A stretch of 51,953 nucleotides of DNA, taken from contig DATJQF010000162.1 of assembly GCA_035505995.1 (NCBI GenBank), positions 1-51,953 of the forward strand. Direction: 5' to 3'. Below, in pieces: positions 44,405-51,953 of this stretch. The translations under genes were made by a program, and so were the position numbers. This DNA is from DATJQF01 sp035505995. Lineage in GTDB: Bacteria; Bacteroidota; Bacteroidia; Bacteroidales; FEN-979. Under the pieces are notes generated by a model. The model did no database searches. It was not told where the DNA came from and saw only the letters and a program-made list of their open reading frames with translations. Each line of letters opens with the position of its first letter. Position 1 is the first letter of the stretch.

Positions 44405-45064
44405 ATGAACCGACCGCGTAAGATTGTAATAGTCGACGACCATCCGCTTTTCCGGGAAGGGATGAAGCTGCTGCTGGAGAAGGAGAAGATCGGGGAAGTG
44501 GTCGCGCAGGCCGAGAACGGGGCGGAATTCCTGAGCCTGCTGCCCTCCGTGGACCCGGACCTGGTGCTGATGGATATCGACATGCCGGTCATGAACGGTC
44601 TGGAGGCCACCCTGAAAGGCAGAAAGATGAAGCCCGGCCTGAAGATCCTGGTGATCACCATGGCGGACGGGATGGAACATTGCGCCGAAATGATCTCTGC
44701 CGGGGCGGTTGGTTTCGTGCATAAAACCGCGGATAAGAAAACCCTGAAAAAGGCTATCGAAACCATCGCGGCCGGGAATAACTACTATTCGATGGATATT
44801 TTGCGTACCCTGGCCAATACCCCGGAGGTGAGGGAACCGTCCATACAAAAAAGCACGGATCCGAACCTGGATCTGTCCGACCGGGAACTGGAAGTACTTA
44901 AATATTTCTGCCTGGGCCTTTCCGTATCGGAGATTGCCGATAAAATCTTCCGCAGCGTAAAAACCGTGGAAGCCCACCGCTCGCGTCTCCTGGAGAAGAC
45001 CAACACCAAGAACACGATCAACCTGGTGCTGTTCGCCATCAAGAATAAGCTGGTGAAGATCTGA
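44405..45064 (+). CDS. NarL/LuxR-family response regulator
   Basis: 219 aa. Seen: REC domain (6-122) with acidic pair D11/D12, phospho-acceptor D57 in LVLMDIDMPVMNG and conserved K in VHKTADKK; and a C-terminal LuxR-type HTH (about 155-215) DLSDRELEVLKYFCLGLSVS, then EIADKIFRSVKTVEAHRSRL. Transcription factor activated by phosphorylation. No histidine kinase is fused or directly next to it on the same strand; the kinases at 45619 and 46733 face it. The motif upstream of 45240 and of the 51514 gene is a candidate binding site (inference). Confidence 0.93.
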   Translation: MNRPRKIVIVDDHPLFREGMKLLLEKEKIGEVVAQAENGAEFLSLLPSVDPDLVLMDIDMPVMNGLEATLKGRKMKPGLKILVITMADGMEHCAEMISAGAVGFVHKTADKKTLKKAIETIAAGNNYYSMDILRTLANTPEVREPSIQKSTDPNLDLSDRELEVLKYFCLGLSVSEIADKIFRSVKTVEAHRSRLLEKTNTKNTINLVLFAIKNKLVKI

Positions 45065-45083
45065 GCGGGTCCCCGACCCTGGT

Positions 45084-45125
45084 GTAAACCCTGAGGGAAC
45101 GGCATTCAGTATTAGGATTTACCCT
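45084..45125. promoter_or_regulatory. Candidate operator upstream of the REC-only gene
   Basis: GTAAACCCTGA (45084-45094) is an exact 11-base copy of 51664-51674. ATTAGGATTTACCCT (45111-45125) matches ATTAGGGTAAACCCT (51658-51672) at 12 of 15 positions. The region lies 50-90 bp upstream of a -7 box at 45173. Confidence 0.45.
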
Positions 45126-45172
45126 ACCGGCTTTTAGCATTTATCCTGAATCCCCCCTACACGGTTTAAGGC

Positions 45173-45180
45173 TAATTTTG
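45173..45180 (+). promoter_or_regulatory. -7 box TAATTTTG for the REC-only gene
   Basis: TAATTTTG, exact TAnnTTTG, 60 bp before the ATG at 45240. No -33 TTG seen. Confidence 0.5.
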
Positions 45181-45239
45181 TCGTGTCAAGATAAGGCTGA
45201 CAAATGGATTGGCAGCAGCATTAACCAGATTGAACATTC

Positions 45240-45641
45240 ATGAAACCGGTATATAAGATAGCGATCGTCGAGGACCAGCGTTTGTTCCGGGAAGGGATGC
45301 GCCTTCTGATCGAGAAGGAAGGCATCGGGGAGGTGATCGCGCAGGCAGGGAACGGTAAGGAATTCCTGGATTTACTGGAAACCTGTCATCCGGATGTCGT
45401 GCTGATGGATATCTCCATGCCGGTCATGAACGGATTGGATGCTACCCGGGCCGCGATGCGCAACCACCCGGATCTGAAGATCCTGGTGCTGACCGTATCG
45501 GAGGGGCCGGAAAGATGCGCGGAAATGATCAACGCCGGTGCGGTGGGCTATCTGACCAAAACCTCGGGGAAGCAGGCGCTGATCCAGGCTATCGAAACCG
45601 TAGCGACCGGAAAACATTTTATGCCATGCAGGGAAGCGTGA
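45240..45641 (+). CDS. REC-only paralogue of the upstream response regulator
   Basis: 133 aa, receiver domain only. Seen: the same layout as 44405 (LFREGMRLLIEKEGIGEVIA; E11/D12; D57 in VVLMDISMPVMNG; K in YLTKTSGK), clearly a duplicate. It stops after HFMPCREA, where the paralogue continues into its HTH. The stop lies 23 bp inside the end of the convergent hybrid kinase gene (45619). It could be a functional single-domain REC (phosphate sink or partner) or a truncated copy that lost its HTH. Confidence 0.85.
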   Translation: MKPVYKIAIVEDQRLFREGMRLLIEKEGIGEVIAQAGNGKEFLDLLETCHPDVVLMDISMPVMNGLDATRAAMRNHPDLKILVLTVSEGPERCAEMINAGAVGYLTKTSGKQALIQAIETVATGKHFMPCREA

Positions 45642-46746
45642 ATGTGAACCGGCTTCCATTGCCCAGCTCACTTTCCACCTGGATGGTGCCTCCCATCTTA
45701 TCCATGAATTCCTTGCACAGGATAAGGCCTAAGCCGGAACCGGCCTCTTCCAGGGTCCCGGGGCGGGAGCTGATCTGGCCATCGATCCGGAACAGCCTGG
45801 CCTGATCCGAGGCCGAGATGCCGATCCCGTCATCCGCCACGGAAATTTCCACACTGGTTCCGACCATATTCGCCTCCACTTTAACGGTACCTCCTCCCTT
45901 CGTGAATTTGATCGAATTGCTCAGCAGGTTGCGCAGGACATGACAGAACATGGCTTCATCGGTCCGGATCCTGATCCGGGCGGGCTTCGACTGAAATTCG
46001 ATCCCGATATTTTTCGCCGTGGCTTGCGGAAGTATCAGCTCGATCACCTTTTTAATCATCTTCTCCAGCGAAAACTCAGCCGGTTCAAACTTGATCGCCC
46101 CCGTCTGCGACCGTGACCATACCAGCAGGTTCTCCAGCAATTTGAACCCTCCTTCCGTTGCCGAGATGATCAGCCCGATCTGCCTGTCGATCTCCTCCGG
46201 GGAGCAGGTTGGCAAGGATTCCCTCAGGGTTTTTGCAATGAGGAGGATGCCCCCGAACGGATTCCGGAGGTCGTGGGCGATGATGGAAAAGAACTTATCC
46301 TTGGTGTTGTTCAGTTTTTCCAGCTCGATCGCATTCTGCTTCAATTCCTGGCTCTTGAATCGCAGCTGGATATGGGTATTCACCCTCGATATCAATTCCT
46401 GCGAGTTGAACGGTTTCGACACATAATCCACGCCGCCGGCGTTGAGGGCGGCAATGATGATCTCGATATCGTGTGAAGCGGACAGGAAGATGACCGGGAT
46501 TTCCTTTAACCGTTCATCCTGCTGCATGAACGAACAAACCTCGAAACCATCCATCCCCGGCATCTTGATATCCAGCAACACCAAATCAAAATCCAGCGAG
46601 TCGGAGAGCATGTCCAGCGCTTCCGAACCGTTCAGCGCAAACCCTACATCATACCCGGAGTCTTTCAGGATGGACCCGATCACCTGGATGTTCCTGGGAT
46701 TATCGTCCACTACCAGGACTCTGAAAAGCTTGTTATTCTTTTCCAT
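45619..46746 (-). CDS. Response regulator-histidine kinase fusion (REC-HisKA-HATPase)
   Basis: 375 aa, soluble. Seen: N-terminal REC (about 8-125; FRVLVVDDNPRNIQVIGSIL, D in LVLLDIKMPGMDGF), a coiled-coil linker, HisKA with IAHDLRNPFGGILLI (phospho-His) and HATPase_c (NLLSNSIKFTKGGG, VADDGIGISASD, GSGLGLILCKEFMDK). A REC-HK with no membrane domain receives phosphate and passes it on. The start overlaps the end of the giant hybrid kinase gene by 14 bp, so the pair is co-translated and likely works as one phosphorelay. Confidence 0.93.
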   Translation of the reverse strand: MEKNNKLFRVLVVDDNPRNIQVIGSILKDSGYDVGFALNGSEALDMLSDSLDFDLVLLDIKMPGMDGFEVCSFMQQDERLKEIPVIFLSASHDIEIIIAALNAGGVDYVSKPFNSQELISRVNTHIQLRFKSQELKQNAIELEKLNNTKDKFFSIIAHDLRNPFGGILLIAKTLRESLPTCSPEEIDRQIGLIISATEGGFKLLENLLVWSRSQTGAIKFEPAEFSLEKMIKKVIELILPQATAKNIGIEFQSKPARIRIRTDEAMFCHVLRNLLSNSIKFTKGGGTVKVEANMVGTSVEISVADDGIGISASDQARLFRIDGQISSRPGTLEEAGSGLGLILCKEFMDKMGGTIQVESELGNGSRFTFTLPCMA

Positions 46747-49700
46747 GGTAACTCCCGGTTTTTTCTTTCAGGGTTTCTATGATCTCAGGAAATATCCTGA
46801 GTGTCTTCATCAATTGCTCCACGTCAAAATTTTCCATGCAGCGCCCGATATCCTTCCCGAATCCCTTCAGGCTTTCGGAATCGGCCTGCTCTCCCAGCGA
46901 GACCAGTTCCTTTCCGAATTGCCCGATCCTGCTGGTGATCTTTTTTCTCAACAGCTCCTGCTGGAGGGGAAGGTAGTGATTTTCCAGGATCCGGACCAGA
47001 TCCCCGAATTTTTTCTTTTCCTTTTCGGTCAGCTTGGGGGAAGTGGGAAGGAGCGTTTCGATCGTTTTTATCGCCGGCATTTCAGAAGCCTCCCTGCCCA
47101 GGTATTTTTTCAGGACGGCCGTGAGGTTACTAATATTCACGGGTTTCATCAGGTACTCGTCGAAGAGATCTTCCATCCCGGTCTCCTGCGGGCTCATCCG
47201 CGAAGAGGCGGAAAGTGCGACCACGGGGATATTTTTGGTAGTCTCCTGCCCCTTGATACGGGCGGTGGCATCATATCCGTCCATGACCGGCATCCGGATA
47301 TCCATCAGGATCAGGTCCGGCAGGAACTGGGACGTGATATCGATTGCTTCCTTCCCGTCTTTTGCCTCGATGATCGTCACCTGGGTCGGCTCCATCAGAT
47401 CTGCCAGGAACTTGCGGTTATCCGAATTATCGTCAACGATCAGGATCGTGGAAGGCCTCAGATGCGTGGTCCGCATATCCAGCCCTTCCTCTCTCCTGCC
47501 TGTCGCCAGCTTGGCGGGAACGGGAATATCGGGCAGGCGGACGGTGAAGGTGCTGCCCCGACCCAGTTCACTTTTCACGGTAATAGTCCCGCCCATCAGC
47601 TCTACCAGGCGGCGGGTGATCGAAAGGCCCAGGCCGGTCCCTGTTTTCACCTTCCCGGCGATCCGCTTGTACTGGTGGAAAGGATCAAAGATCTTATCCA
47701 ACTCCTCGGCAGGGATGCCGCATCCCGTATCGGTTACGGCCAGGATCAGGTCAATATTGCTGTTATCCAGGTACCGGTATTCGGTGCTCAGGACGACCTG
47801 GCCTTCATCGGTGAACTTAACGGCATTGTCGAGCAGGTTGAACAGGACCTGGCGGAGGCGAACTTCATCGATCAGCAGGGAGGCGGGCATTTTGTCCATT
47901 TGTTCCACCCTGAAAGCAATTTCCTTCTCTTCCGCTTTCTGGCGGAACAGCATCTCGATTTCATTGATGAACATCCCGAAATTCAAAGGCTCCGGCCGTA
48001 CCATCATCTTCCCCGCCTCGATCTTTGAAAGGTCGAGCAGGTCGTTGATCAGGGCCAGCAGGGTCTTCGCACTGGAGCGGATGGCCTGTAACTGCGACCG
48101 CTGTTTTTCCGTTTCCACGGTGTTGGAAAGCAGCTCGGAGAATCCGATAATGGAATTCATCGGGGTCCGGATCTCATGACTGATGTTGGCCAGGAACTCG
48201 CTTTTGGCACGGTTCGACTTTTCCGCCACCTCCCGGGCCACCCGTTCCCGTTCGGCCTGCTTGATGGAGGAAATATCCGACCCGATCTCCAGGATCAGGT
48301 TCGAGCCGTCAATGTCGGTGAAGGGGAAGTCCGTAATGCTGTATATGGTCTTATCAGGTCCCTCCCATTCCCATAACATGGTTTGCTGGGTTTTCAACGC
48401 CTCGTAGGACCGGCAATTTTCACAGGGTTCTTCCCGGTTGAATAAATGGGCATAGCATTTTTTATCTTTCGGGTCACCGAACCTCCTGATGAATTCCCTG
48501 TTGACAAAAGAAAATTGATAATCCGGTGTCAGCAGGGCCACATAGGAAGGCAGCCGGTCGAGAACATCGCGGAAACGCTGTTGCTCATCCGTGAGGACCC
48601 GCATCGCGATGGCCAGGTCTTCGGTCCTTTCCTTTATTTTTATCTCCAGATTATCATATGCATGGTGCAATTCATCAAACAATTTGAAATTGGTGATGGC
48701 CAGGGCGGCCCGGCTGGCTGCGCTTTCGACGAATATCTCGTCGGCCGCGGTGTAGGATCTCCCCTTCCCCAGCCGCATCATCCCCAGGGTGCCGAAAACC
48801 TGGTTCCCTGTTTTTATCGGGACAATAAGGTAATCGTAAATACTGTACTTTTTCAGGAACGGGTGAAAGATGGGAAGCGAGGATTCTATCATCTCCTGTT
48901 CTGTTATGCCGGTCATCAAAACCGATTTTCCGGTCTGCACCACCCTCCCCGCAAGTCCTGTTCCGACGGGCATCCTGATTTGCGGGAACAGGGCCTGAAA
49001 TTCCGACCTGATCTCCGGATCCGGAAAATATACAGCGGCAGGAAGCAGCCATTTCCCGTCTTCCGAGATCTCCGTGATAAAGCCCATATCCCCGATGAAT
49101 TCAGATACCTTCAGGATAATGGCGTCAAATAATTCCGATTTGTTAAAGGTCTTCTCGGAAAAGGTTACAGCCAGCTCGGAAAGCAGCTGCGACCTCCTTG
49201 CCTCCTGCTGCAGTTGCACGTGGGCCAATTTGCGGGCAGTGATATCATTGAACAGGATCGCCACGTTACGGCTGTCCGGCCCGCCAATCCGGTAAGCGAA
49301 CACTTCATACCAGCGGTTCAGGGCTTTCGCTTCATTCTCGAACCGTTCCGGGATCCCTGTTTTTGCGATCCTGCCATAGATCTCGAACCAGTGCTCCTCA
49401 TGATCCGGCCTCAGTTCCCGCATCCGCTTTCCTTTCGCATCCGCCAAGTCGGTCTGCTTCTCAAATGCCGGATTGACTTCCAGGAAACGATAATCCACCG
49501 GCCGTTCCTGCTCATCAAAGAGGACCTCGATGATGCAGAATCCTTCCATCAGGGTCTCGAATAACCTATGATACCGGGATTCCGACTCCCGGATGGTATC
49601 TTCCGCTTTTTTCTTCTCCGTTACATCGCGTACCACATGCACGGCCCCCAGCAATTTCTCCTCCTCAAGGATCGGGGAGACCGTGATCTCAAAATCCCGA

Positions 49701-50863
49701 TCATTATAAGTCTCATGTATATGCGCTTCATGATTATTATGATCCGCCAGCAATTTTAGGTGCGGACAAAAATCCGGCGGATGATCGGTATGATGCATCC
49801 AGAAATAACAGTTAGTCCCGTCACACTTTCCAGGTTCCATGTGCAAATACTCCGTCATGGCTTTATTGGCCCTGCGAATCTTATGGTCGGTATCAATGAT
49901 AGCCACCAGGTCGGGGATCGCGTCGAAGGTCCGTTCCCAATCCTCCTTGGACCGCCGGACGTCATTCTCGGCGATGGTTCTCCGCAGATCCCTTATGTTG
50001 ATTGTATTGGAGGCCGCCAGGATGATCGCGATCATGCCGATCGAATAGGTGATGGTAACCAGCACGATCCCCAGTTCCGGCGTGAACGAACCCACCAGCT
50101 CGCCGAGATACCACACCCCGTCGATCAGGAATGGCAACAGCAGCATTCCCGGAAGGGTCCTCCTGGCAATGATGCTGCCTGCCAGCCGCGTGGTGAAAAG
50201 CCTCATGAGCGAGCTTTCTGGCCTTACGAAAAGAAGGCCCAAACTGACCAGGCAGAAAGCAATTCCGGCGTTCAAAGCCACATAGGCAAAGAGGATCTGC
50301 TGGATATGCTTCACCCCAAGGATAAAGCCTACCGGGATCAGATAGCTGAGCAACAGGGCGGGTACCAGTAGGATATGGGAAATATTGACCGCCCGCCGGG
50401 AGGGCATCGTCTGCAAGATGCAGGCAATTCCGATGAGCACGAAAATAAAGGAAGTGATGAACGGGATCCTCAGCCTTATCGGGGAGAAGAGAAGCAGCAA
50501 CGGATCGAGAAGATATTGCGATTCCTGGCCGGTGATCCAGAGATTAAAATACGCAAAGATCCCCAACCCCGAGGGCAGCAGGATCAGGATCCCGGACACC
50601 ACCGGGATCACTCGGTTGAGATAGCTGCGTGGATTGCCCTGCAATCCCAGCAGGGCCACCGAGCTTAACAAAAAACATATGGCCGGGGTCAGTTTCATGG
50701 GATACCAGCCCAACCCGAAATTTTTGAGGGATTCGATCCCCCATATCCAGCCGCCCGTGACCAGGATACTGGTGAGAAGAACAATACCCGTGATACTCCT
50801 GACCGACCATCTTAACAATCTGCGAGTATTGGGGGAAATGTAAAATTCTCCGTCCATCATCAT
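46733..50863 (-). CDS. Giant membrane hybrid histidine kinase (TMs-PAS-PAS-GAF-PAS-HK-REC)
   Basis: About 1376 aa. The open frame reaches 50914; three consecutive ATGs at 50863-50857 (MMMDGEFYIS) are the likeliest starts. Seen, roughly: about 8-10 TM helices (30-300); PAS1 (310-425) with Cys at GKCDGTNC and PPDFCPH; PAS2 (430-555); GAF (560-720); a coiled linker; PAS3 (755-870) with KKCYAHLFNREEPCENC; HisKA with FLANISHEIRTPMNS (His about residue 896); HATPase (TGCGIPAEELDKIFDPFHQY, TGTGLGLSITRRLVELMGG); REC (LILMDIRMPVMDGYD); and an alpha-helical C-terminus that may be an HPt-like tail. Upstream of the start lies an inverted repeat. Confidence 0.9.
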   Translation of the reverse strand: MMMDGEFYISPNTRRLLRWSVRSITGIVLLTSILVTGGWIWGIESLKNFGLGWYPMKLTPAICFLLSSVALLGLQGNPRSYLNRVIPVVSGILILLPSGLGIFAYFNLWITGQESQYLLDPLLLLFSPIRLRIPFITSFIFVLIGIACILQTMPSRRAVNISHILLVPALLLSYLIPVGFILGVKHIQQILFAYVALNAGIAFCLVSLGLLFVRPESSLMRLFTTRLAGSIIARRTLPGMLLLPFLIDGVWYLGELVGSFTPELGIVLVTITYSIGMIAIILAASNTINIRDLRRTIAENDVRRSKEDWERTFDAIPDLVAIIDTDHKIRRANKAMTEYLHMEPGKCDGTNCYFWMHHTDHPPDFCPHLKLLADHNNHEAHIHETYNDRDFEITVSPILEEEKLLGAVHVVRDVTEKKKAEDTIRESESRYHRLFETLMEGFCIIEVLFDEQERPVDYRFLEVNPAFEKQTDLADAKGKRMRELRPDHEEHWFEIYGRIAKTGIPERFENEAKALNRWYEVFAYRIGGPDSRNVAILFNDITARKLAHVQLQQEARRSQLLSELAVTFSEKTFNKSELFDAIILKVSEFIGDMGFITEISEDGKWLLPAAVYFPDPEIRSEFQALFPQIRMPVGTGLAGRVVQTGKSVLMTGITEQEMIESSLPIFHPFLKKYSIYDYLIVPIKTGNQVFGTLGMMRLGKGRSYTAADEIFVESAASRAALAITNFKLFDELHHAYDNLEIKIKERTEDLAIAMRVLTDEQQRFRDVLDRLPSYVALLTPDYQFSFVNREFIRRFGDPKDKKCYAHLFNREEPCENCRSYEALKTQQTMLWEWEGPDKTIYSITDFPFTDIDGSNLILEIGSDISSIKQAERERVAREVAEKSNRAKSEFLANISHEIRTPMNSIIGFSELLSNTVETEKQRSQLQAIRSSAKTLLALINDLLDLSKIEAGKMMVRPEPLNFGMFINEIEMLFRQKAEEKEIAFRVEQMDKMPASLLIDEVRLRQVLFNLLDNAVKFTDEGQVVLSTEYRYLDNSNIDLILAVTDTGCGIPAEELDKIFDPFHQYKRIAGKVKTGTGLGLSITRRLVELMGGTITVKSELGRGSTFTVRLPDIPVPAKLATGRREEGLDMRTTHLRPSTILIVDDNSDNRKFLADLMEPTQVTIIEAKDGKEAIDITSQFLPDLILMDIRMPVMDGYDATARIKGQETTKNIPVVALSASSRMSPQETGMEDLFDEYLMKPVNISNLTAVLKKYLGREASEMPAIKTIETLLPTSPKLTEKEKKKFGDLVRILENHYLPLQQELLRKKITSRIGQFGKELVSLGEQADSESLKGFGKDIGRCMENFDVEQLMKTLRIFPEIIETLKEKTGSYHGKE

Positions 50864-50925
50864 GAGCTTTAAAAAAAGAGAGGGTGAGTTTAAAAGCGCG
50901 TCCGAAAGGTACATATAAAATGATT

Positions 50926-50962
50926 AATATGCAAACTTTTCATTATGTTATATTTGCATATT
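50926..50962. promoter_or_regulatory. 10-bp inverted repeat upstream of the hybrid kinase
   Basis: Left arm AATATGCAAA (50926-50935), 17-bp spacer, right arm TTTGCATATT (50953-50962), perfect. It also holds TATATTTG (50949-50956), a plus-strand TAnnTTTG box. Placed 63-99 bp upstream of the 50863 start, it is a candidate operator. Confidence 0.45.
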
Positions 50963-51048
50963 CAGTTGAATATCAGCAGATCTTACTTTCAGCACCTCAA
51001 ATGGATTCAACCTGTATATGTGGGTCCGTATGTTGAACGGGAAAGAAC

Positions 51049-51084
51049 AAAAGCCCTGAAGCCGAACTTTTCCAGGGCTTTTTT
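51049..51084. terminator. Intrinsic terminator after the Haem_bd cytochrome gene
   Basis: Arms AAAAGCCCTG (51049-51058) and CAGGGCTTTT (51073-51082), loop of 14 nt, then TT. It stands 35-70 bp beyond the stop of the minus-strand cytochrome gene. Confidence 0.75.
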
Positions 51085-51118
51085 ATTGCCAGTTGCACAT
51101 CCGTAAGGAAACCCTTCT

Positions 51119-51514
51119 TTACTTTTTGGTCGTCTGCAGGGAAGATGCCCAGTCGCAGATGGTTTTGATGTCCTCTTTGGTCGGGACTTTGTCCGGATGC
51201 TCTTTTCTGAAGCTGCCCGGGGGCATTTTGCCTTCGGTGACCATTTTGCACATCGCCTGGGCTTTCGCCGCCTGCTTTATCGCGGAATATTTCTCCCAGT
51301 TGGAGAGATTGACATGCGACAATGCCATCGGGTTGCCCGGCTCGGCATGACAATTTACGCAGGATTTCCCTGCTGCTTTCATCACGTTCTCAGGGATCGG
51401 ATTGGACCCTGTTCCTTCTTTCGGCACTGACTGGGCCCTGAGAAGATTTACCACGACTGTCGCGCAAAACAAAGCGCCCACGAGGATAATTGCAATTCTG
51501 ATGAGTATTTTCAT
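51119..51514 (-). CDS. Haem_bd-type mono-heme cytochrome c
   Basis: 131 aa. Seen: N-terminal hydrophobic segment (ILIRIAIILVGALFCATVVV), a signal or anchor, and a single heme-binding CVNCH (C52-x-x-C55-H56) in KSCVNCHAEPG. The region SNWEKYSAIKQAAKAQAMC, then VTEGKMPPGSF (distal Met ligand likely) and KTICDWASSLQ are typical of the Haem_bd family of Bacteroidota. Periplasmic electron carrier or heme sensor; exact partner unknown. A TACATTTG box and a compound palindrome lie upstream. Confidence 0.88.
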   Translation of the reverse strand: MKILIRIAIILVGALFCATVVVNLLRAQSVPKEGTGSNPIPENVMKAAGKSCVNCHAEPGNPMALSHVNLSNWEKYSAIKQAAKAQAMCKMVTEGKMPPGSFRKEHPDKVPTKEDIKTICDWASSLQTTKK

Positions 51515-51606
51515 TGGCCGGAATTTTTGAATAACATTTAAAATAACAGGCGAATATGGCGTGGAGTGTGCAAGTACCGGGTGCCACTCTCTATCCGGCT
51601 AAGGTT

Positions 51607-51614
51607 CAAATGTA
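51607..51614 (-). promoter_or_regulatory. -7 box TACATTTG for the cytochrome gene
   Basis: Minus-strand TACATTTG, exact TAnnTTTG, about 93 bp before the ATG at 51514. It puts the palindrome at 51639-51672 near -40 to -70. Confidence 0.45.
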
Positions 51615-51638
51615 AAATATAACGGGTGGGGCTTGTTA

Positions 51639-51672
51639 AGGGTTTACACTAATTCTCATTAGGGTAAACCCT
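51639..51672. promoter_or_regulatory. 34-bp compound palindrome, candidate operator
   Basis: Outer arms AGGGTTTAC (51639-51647) and GTAAACCCT (51664-51672), and inner arms CTAAT (51649-51653) and ATTAG (51658-51662), around a TCTC loop: 14 of 15 pairs match. It lies upstream of the cytochrome promoter. The rest of the 363-bp gap (51515-51877) has no coding signal that I can see. Confidence 0.6.
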
Positions 51673-51823
51673 GACTGTCACCAGTCACCTTTTCCTCGCC
51701 GGTGGAGGTAGCCATATCCAAAATCAATAATTGCCTGCACTTCTAACCCGTTTCAGTTTTAATTCTATTAGTCATAATCTCCGTGAACGAGAGGTTGTAT
51801 TTTTTTCCTTAAAAATACTTTAA

Positions 51824-51831
51824 TATTTTTG
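51824..51831 (+). promoter_or_regulatory. -7 box TATTTTTG for the gene starting at 51878
   Basis: TATTTTTG, exact TAnnTTTG, 46 bp before the ATG at 51878. Confidence 0.4.
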
Positions 51832-51877
51832 GGATATTATCCTGTCCCTTCATGTTCAAATTAACTCCCGTTAACTG

Positions 51878-51953
51878 ATGAAGAAATTCCTGTTTCCCGT
51901 CATTGCGACCCTGGTCGCGATCCTGATCATCATTCTCCTTTTCTTGCTAGGAA
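51878..51953 (+). CDS. N-terminus of a membrane or exported protein (3' truncated by window edge)
   Basis: Only 25 codons are inside the window. They encode MKKFLFPVIATLVAILIIIL and a further LLFLLG, a lysine-rich start followed by a single long hydrophobic helix, that is, a signal-anchor or signal peptide. Upstream: an A/T-rich leader with a TATTTTTG box. No family can be assigned. Confidence 0.6.
   Translation, partial: MKKFLFPVIATLVAILIIILLFLLG

Noticed and set aside
44281..44977. Upstream part of the minus-strand open frame that ends at 44060
   Set aside because: It is antisense to the conserved response-regulator gene; only the last 60-70 residues look like a T9SS tail, so only that part was kept as a remnant.
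46442..48028. 528-codon plus-strand open frame opposite the two kinases
   Set aside because: Crosses two conserved minus-strand genes and has no domain.
50997..51353. Minus-strand open frame over the terminator
   Set aside because: Overlaps the cytochrome gene in another frame and crosses a strong terminator.

Overview
The window is about 52 kb of one bacterial chromosome. It looks like Bacteroidota: it has a SusC/SusD pair, secreted proteins ending in type IX secretion (T9SS) sorting domains, a Haem_bd-type cytochrome, hybrid histidine kinases, and repeated promoter -7 boxes of the Bacteroidota form TAnnTTTG. Genus and family cannot be called from the sequence alone.

Layout. (1) 3-1151: 3' part of rodA (cell elongation). 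(2) 1281-5938: a three-gene, overlapping operon: TPR plus outer-membrane beta-barrel protein, processive GT2 synthase, and membrane-anchored GH26 hydrolase. It has the architecture of a synthase-dependent exopolysaccharide exporter. (3) 6129-10402: carA-carB (carbamoyl phosphate). (4) 10518-18407: a T9SS cargo protein, a GT87-like mannosyltransferase, a zinc-ribbon methyltransferase, mgsA and three unknown envelope or membrane proteins. (5) 18415-38918: a large alpha-glucan (starch) utilisation locus. It holds a T9SS-exported GH13, a GH53, susC-susD-susE, three more GH13 enzymes, malQ (GH77) and two SLC45/GPH-type MFS sugar transporters. (6) 39011-44011: a Pmp3 mini-protein, otsB, a GH15 glucoamylase-like enzyme and otsA (trehalose). 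(7) 44060-50863: a degraded T9SS tail, a NarL-type regulator, a REC-only paralogue, a REC-kinase and a giant hybrid kinase. (8) 51119-51953: a small cytochrome and the start of another membrane or secreted protein.

How it fits together (inference): starch is bound and cut at the surface by the SusD/SusE proteins and the exported GH13, and oligosaccharides enter through SusC. Periplasmic GH13 enzymes trim them, the MFS carriers import maltodextrin or glucose, and MalQ and GH15 process the glucans. OtsA/OtsB divert sugar to trehalose. No SusR, HTCS or ECF-type regulator is seen next to susCDE.

Most interesting points: a SusD into which two SusE/SusF-type starch-binding modules have been inserted, matching the pair in the downstream SusE; an OtsA fused to a two-TM, HAMP-like sensor half; the GT2/GH26/TPR-barrel export module; a conserved GTAAACCCTGA element upstream of two signalling or redox genes; and short 7-nt and 9-nt word repeats at gene borders.
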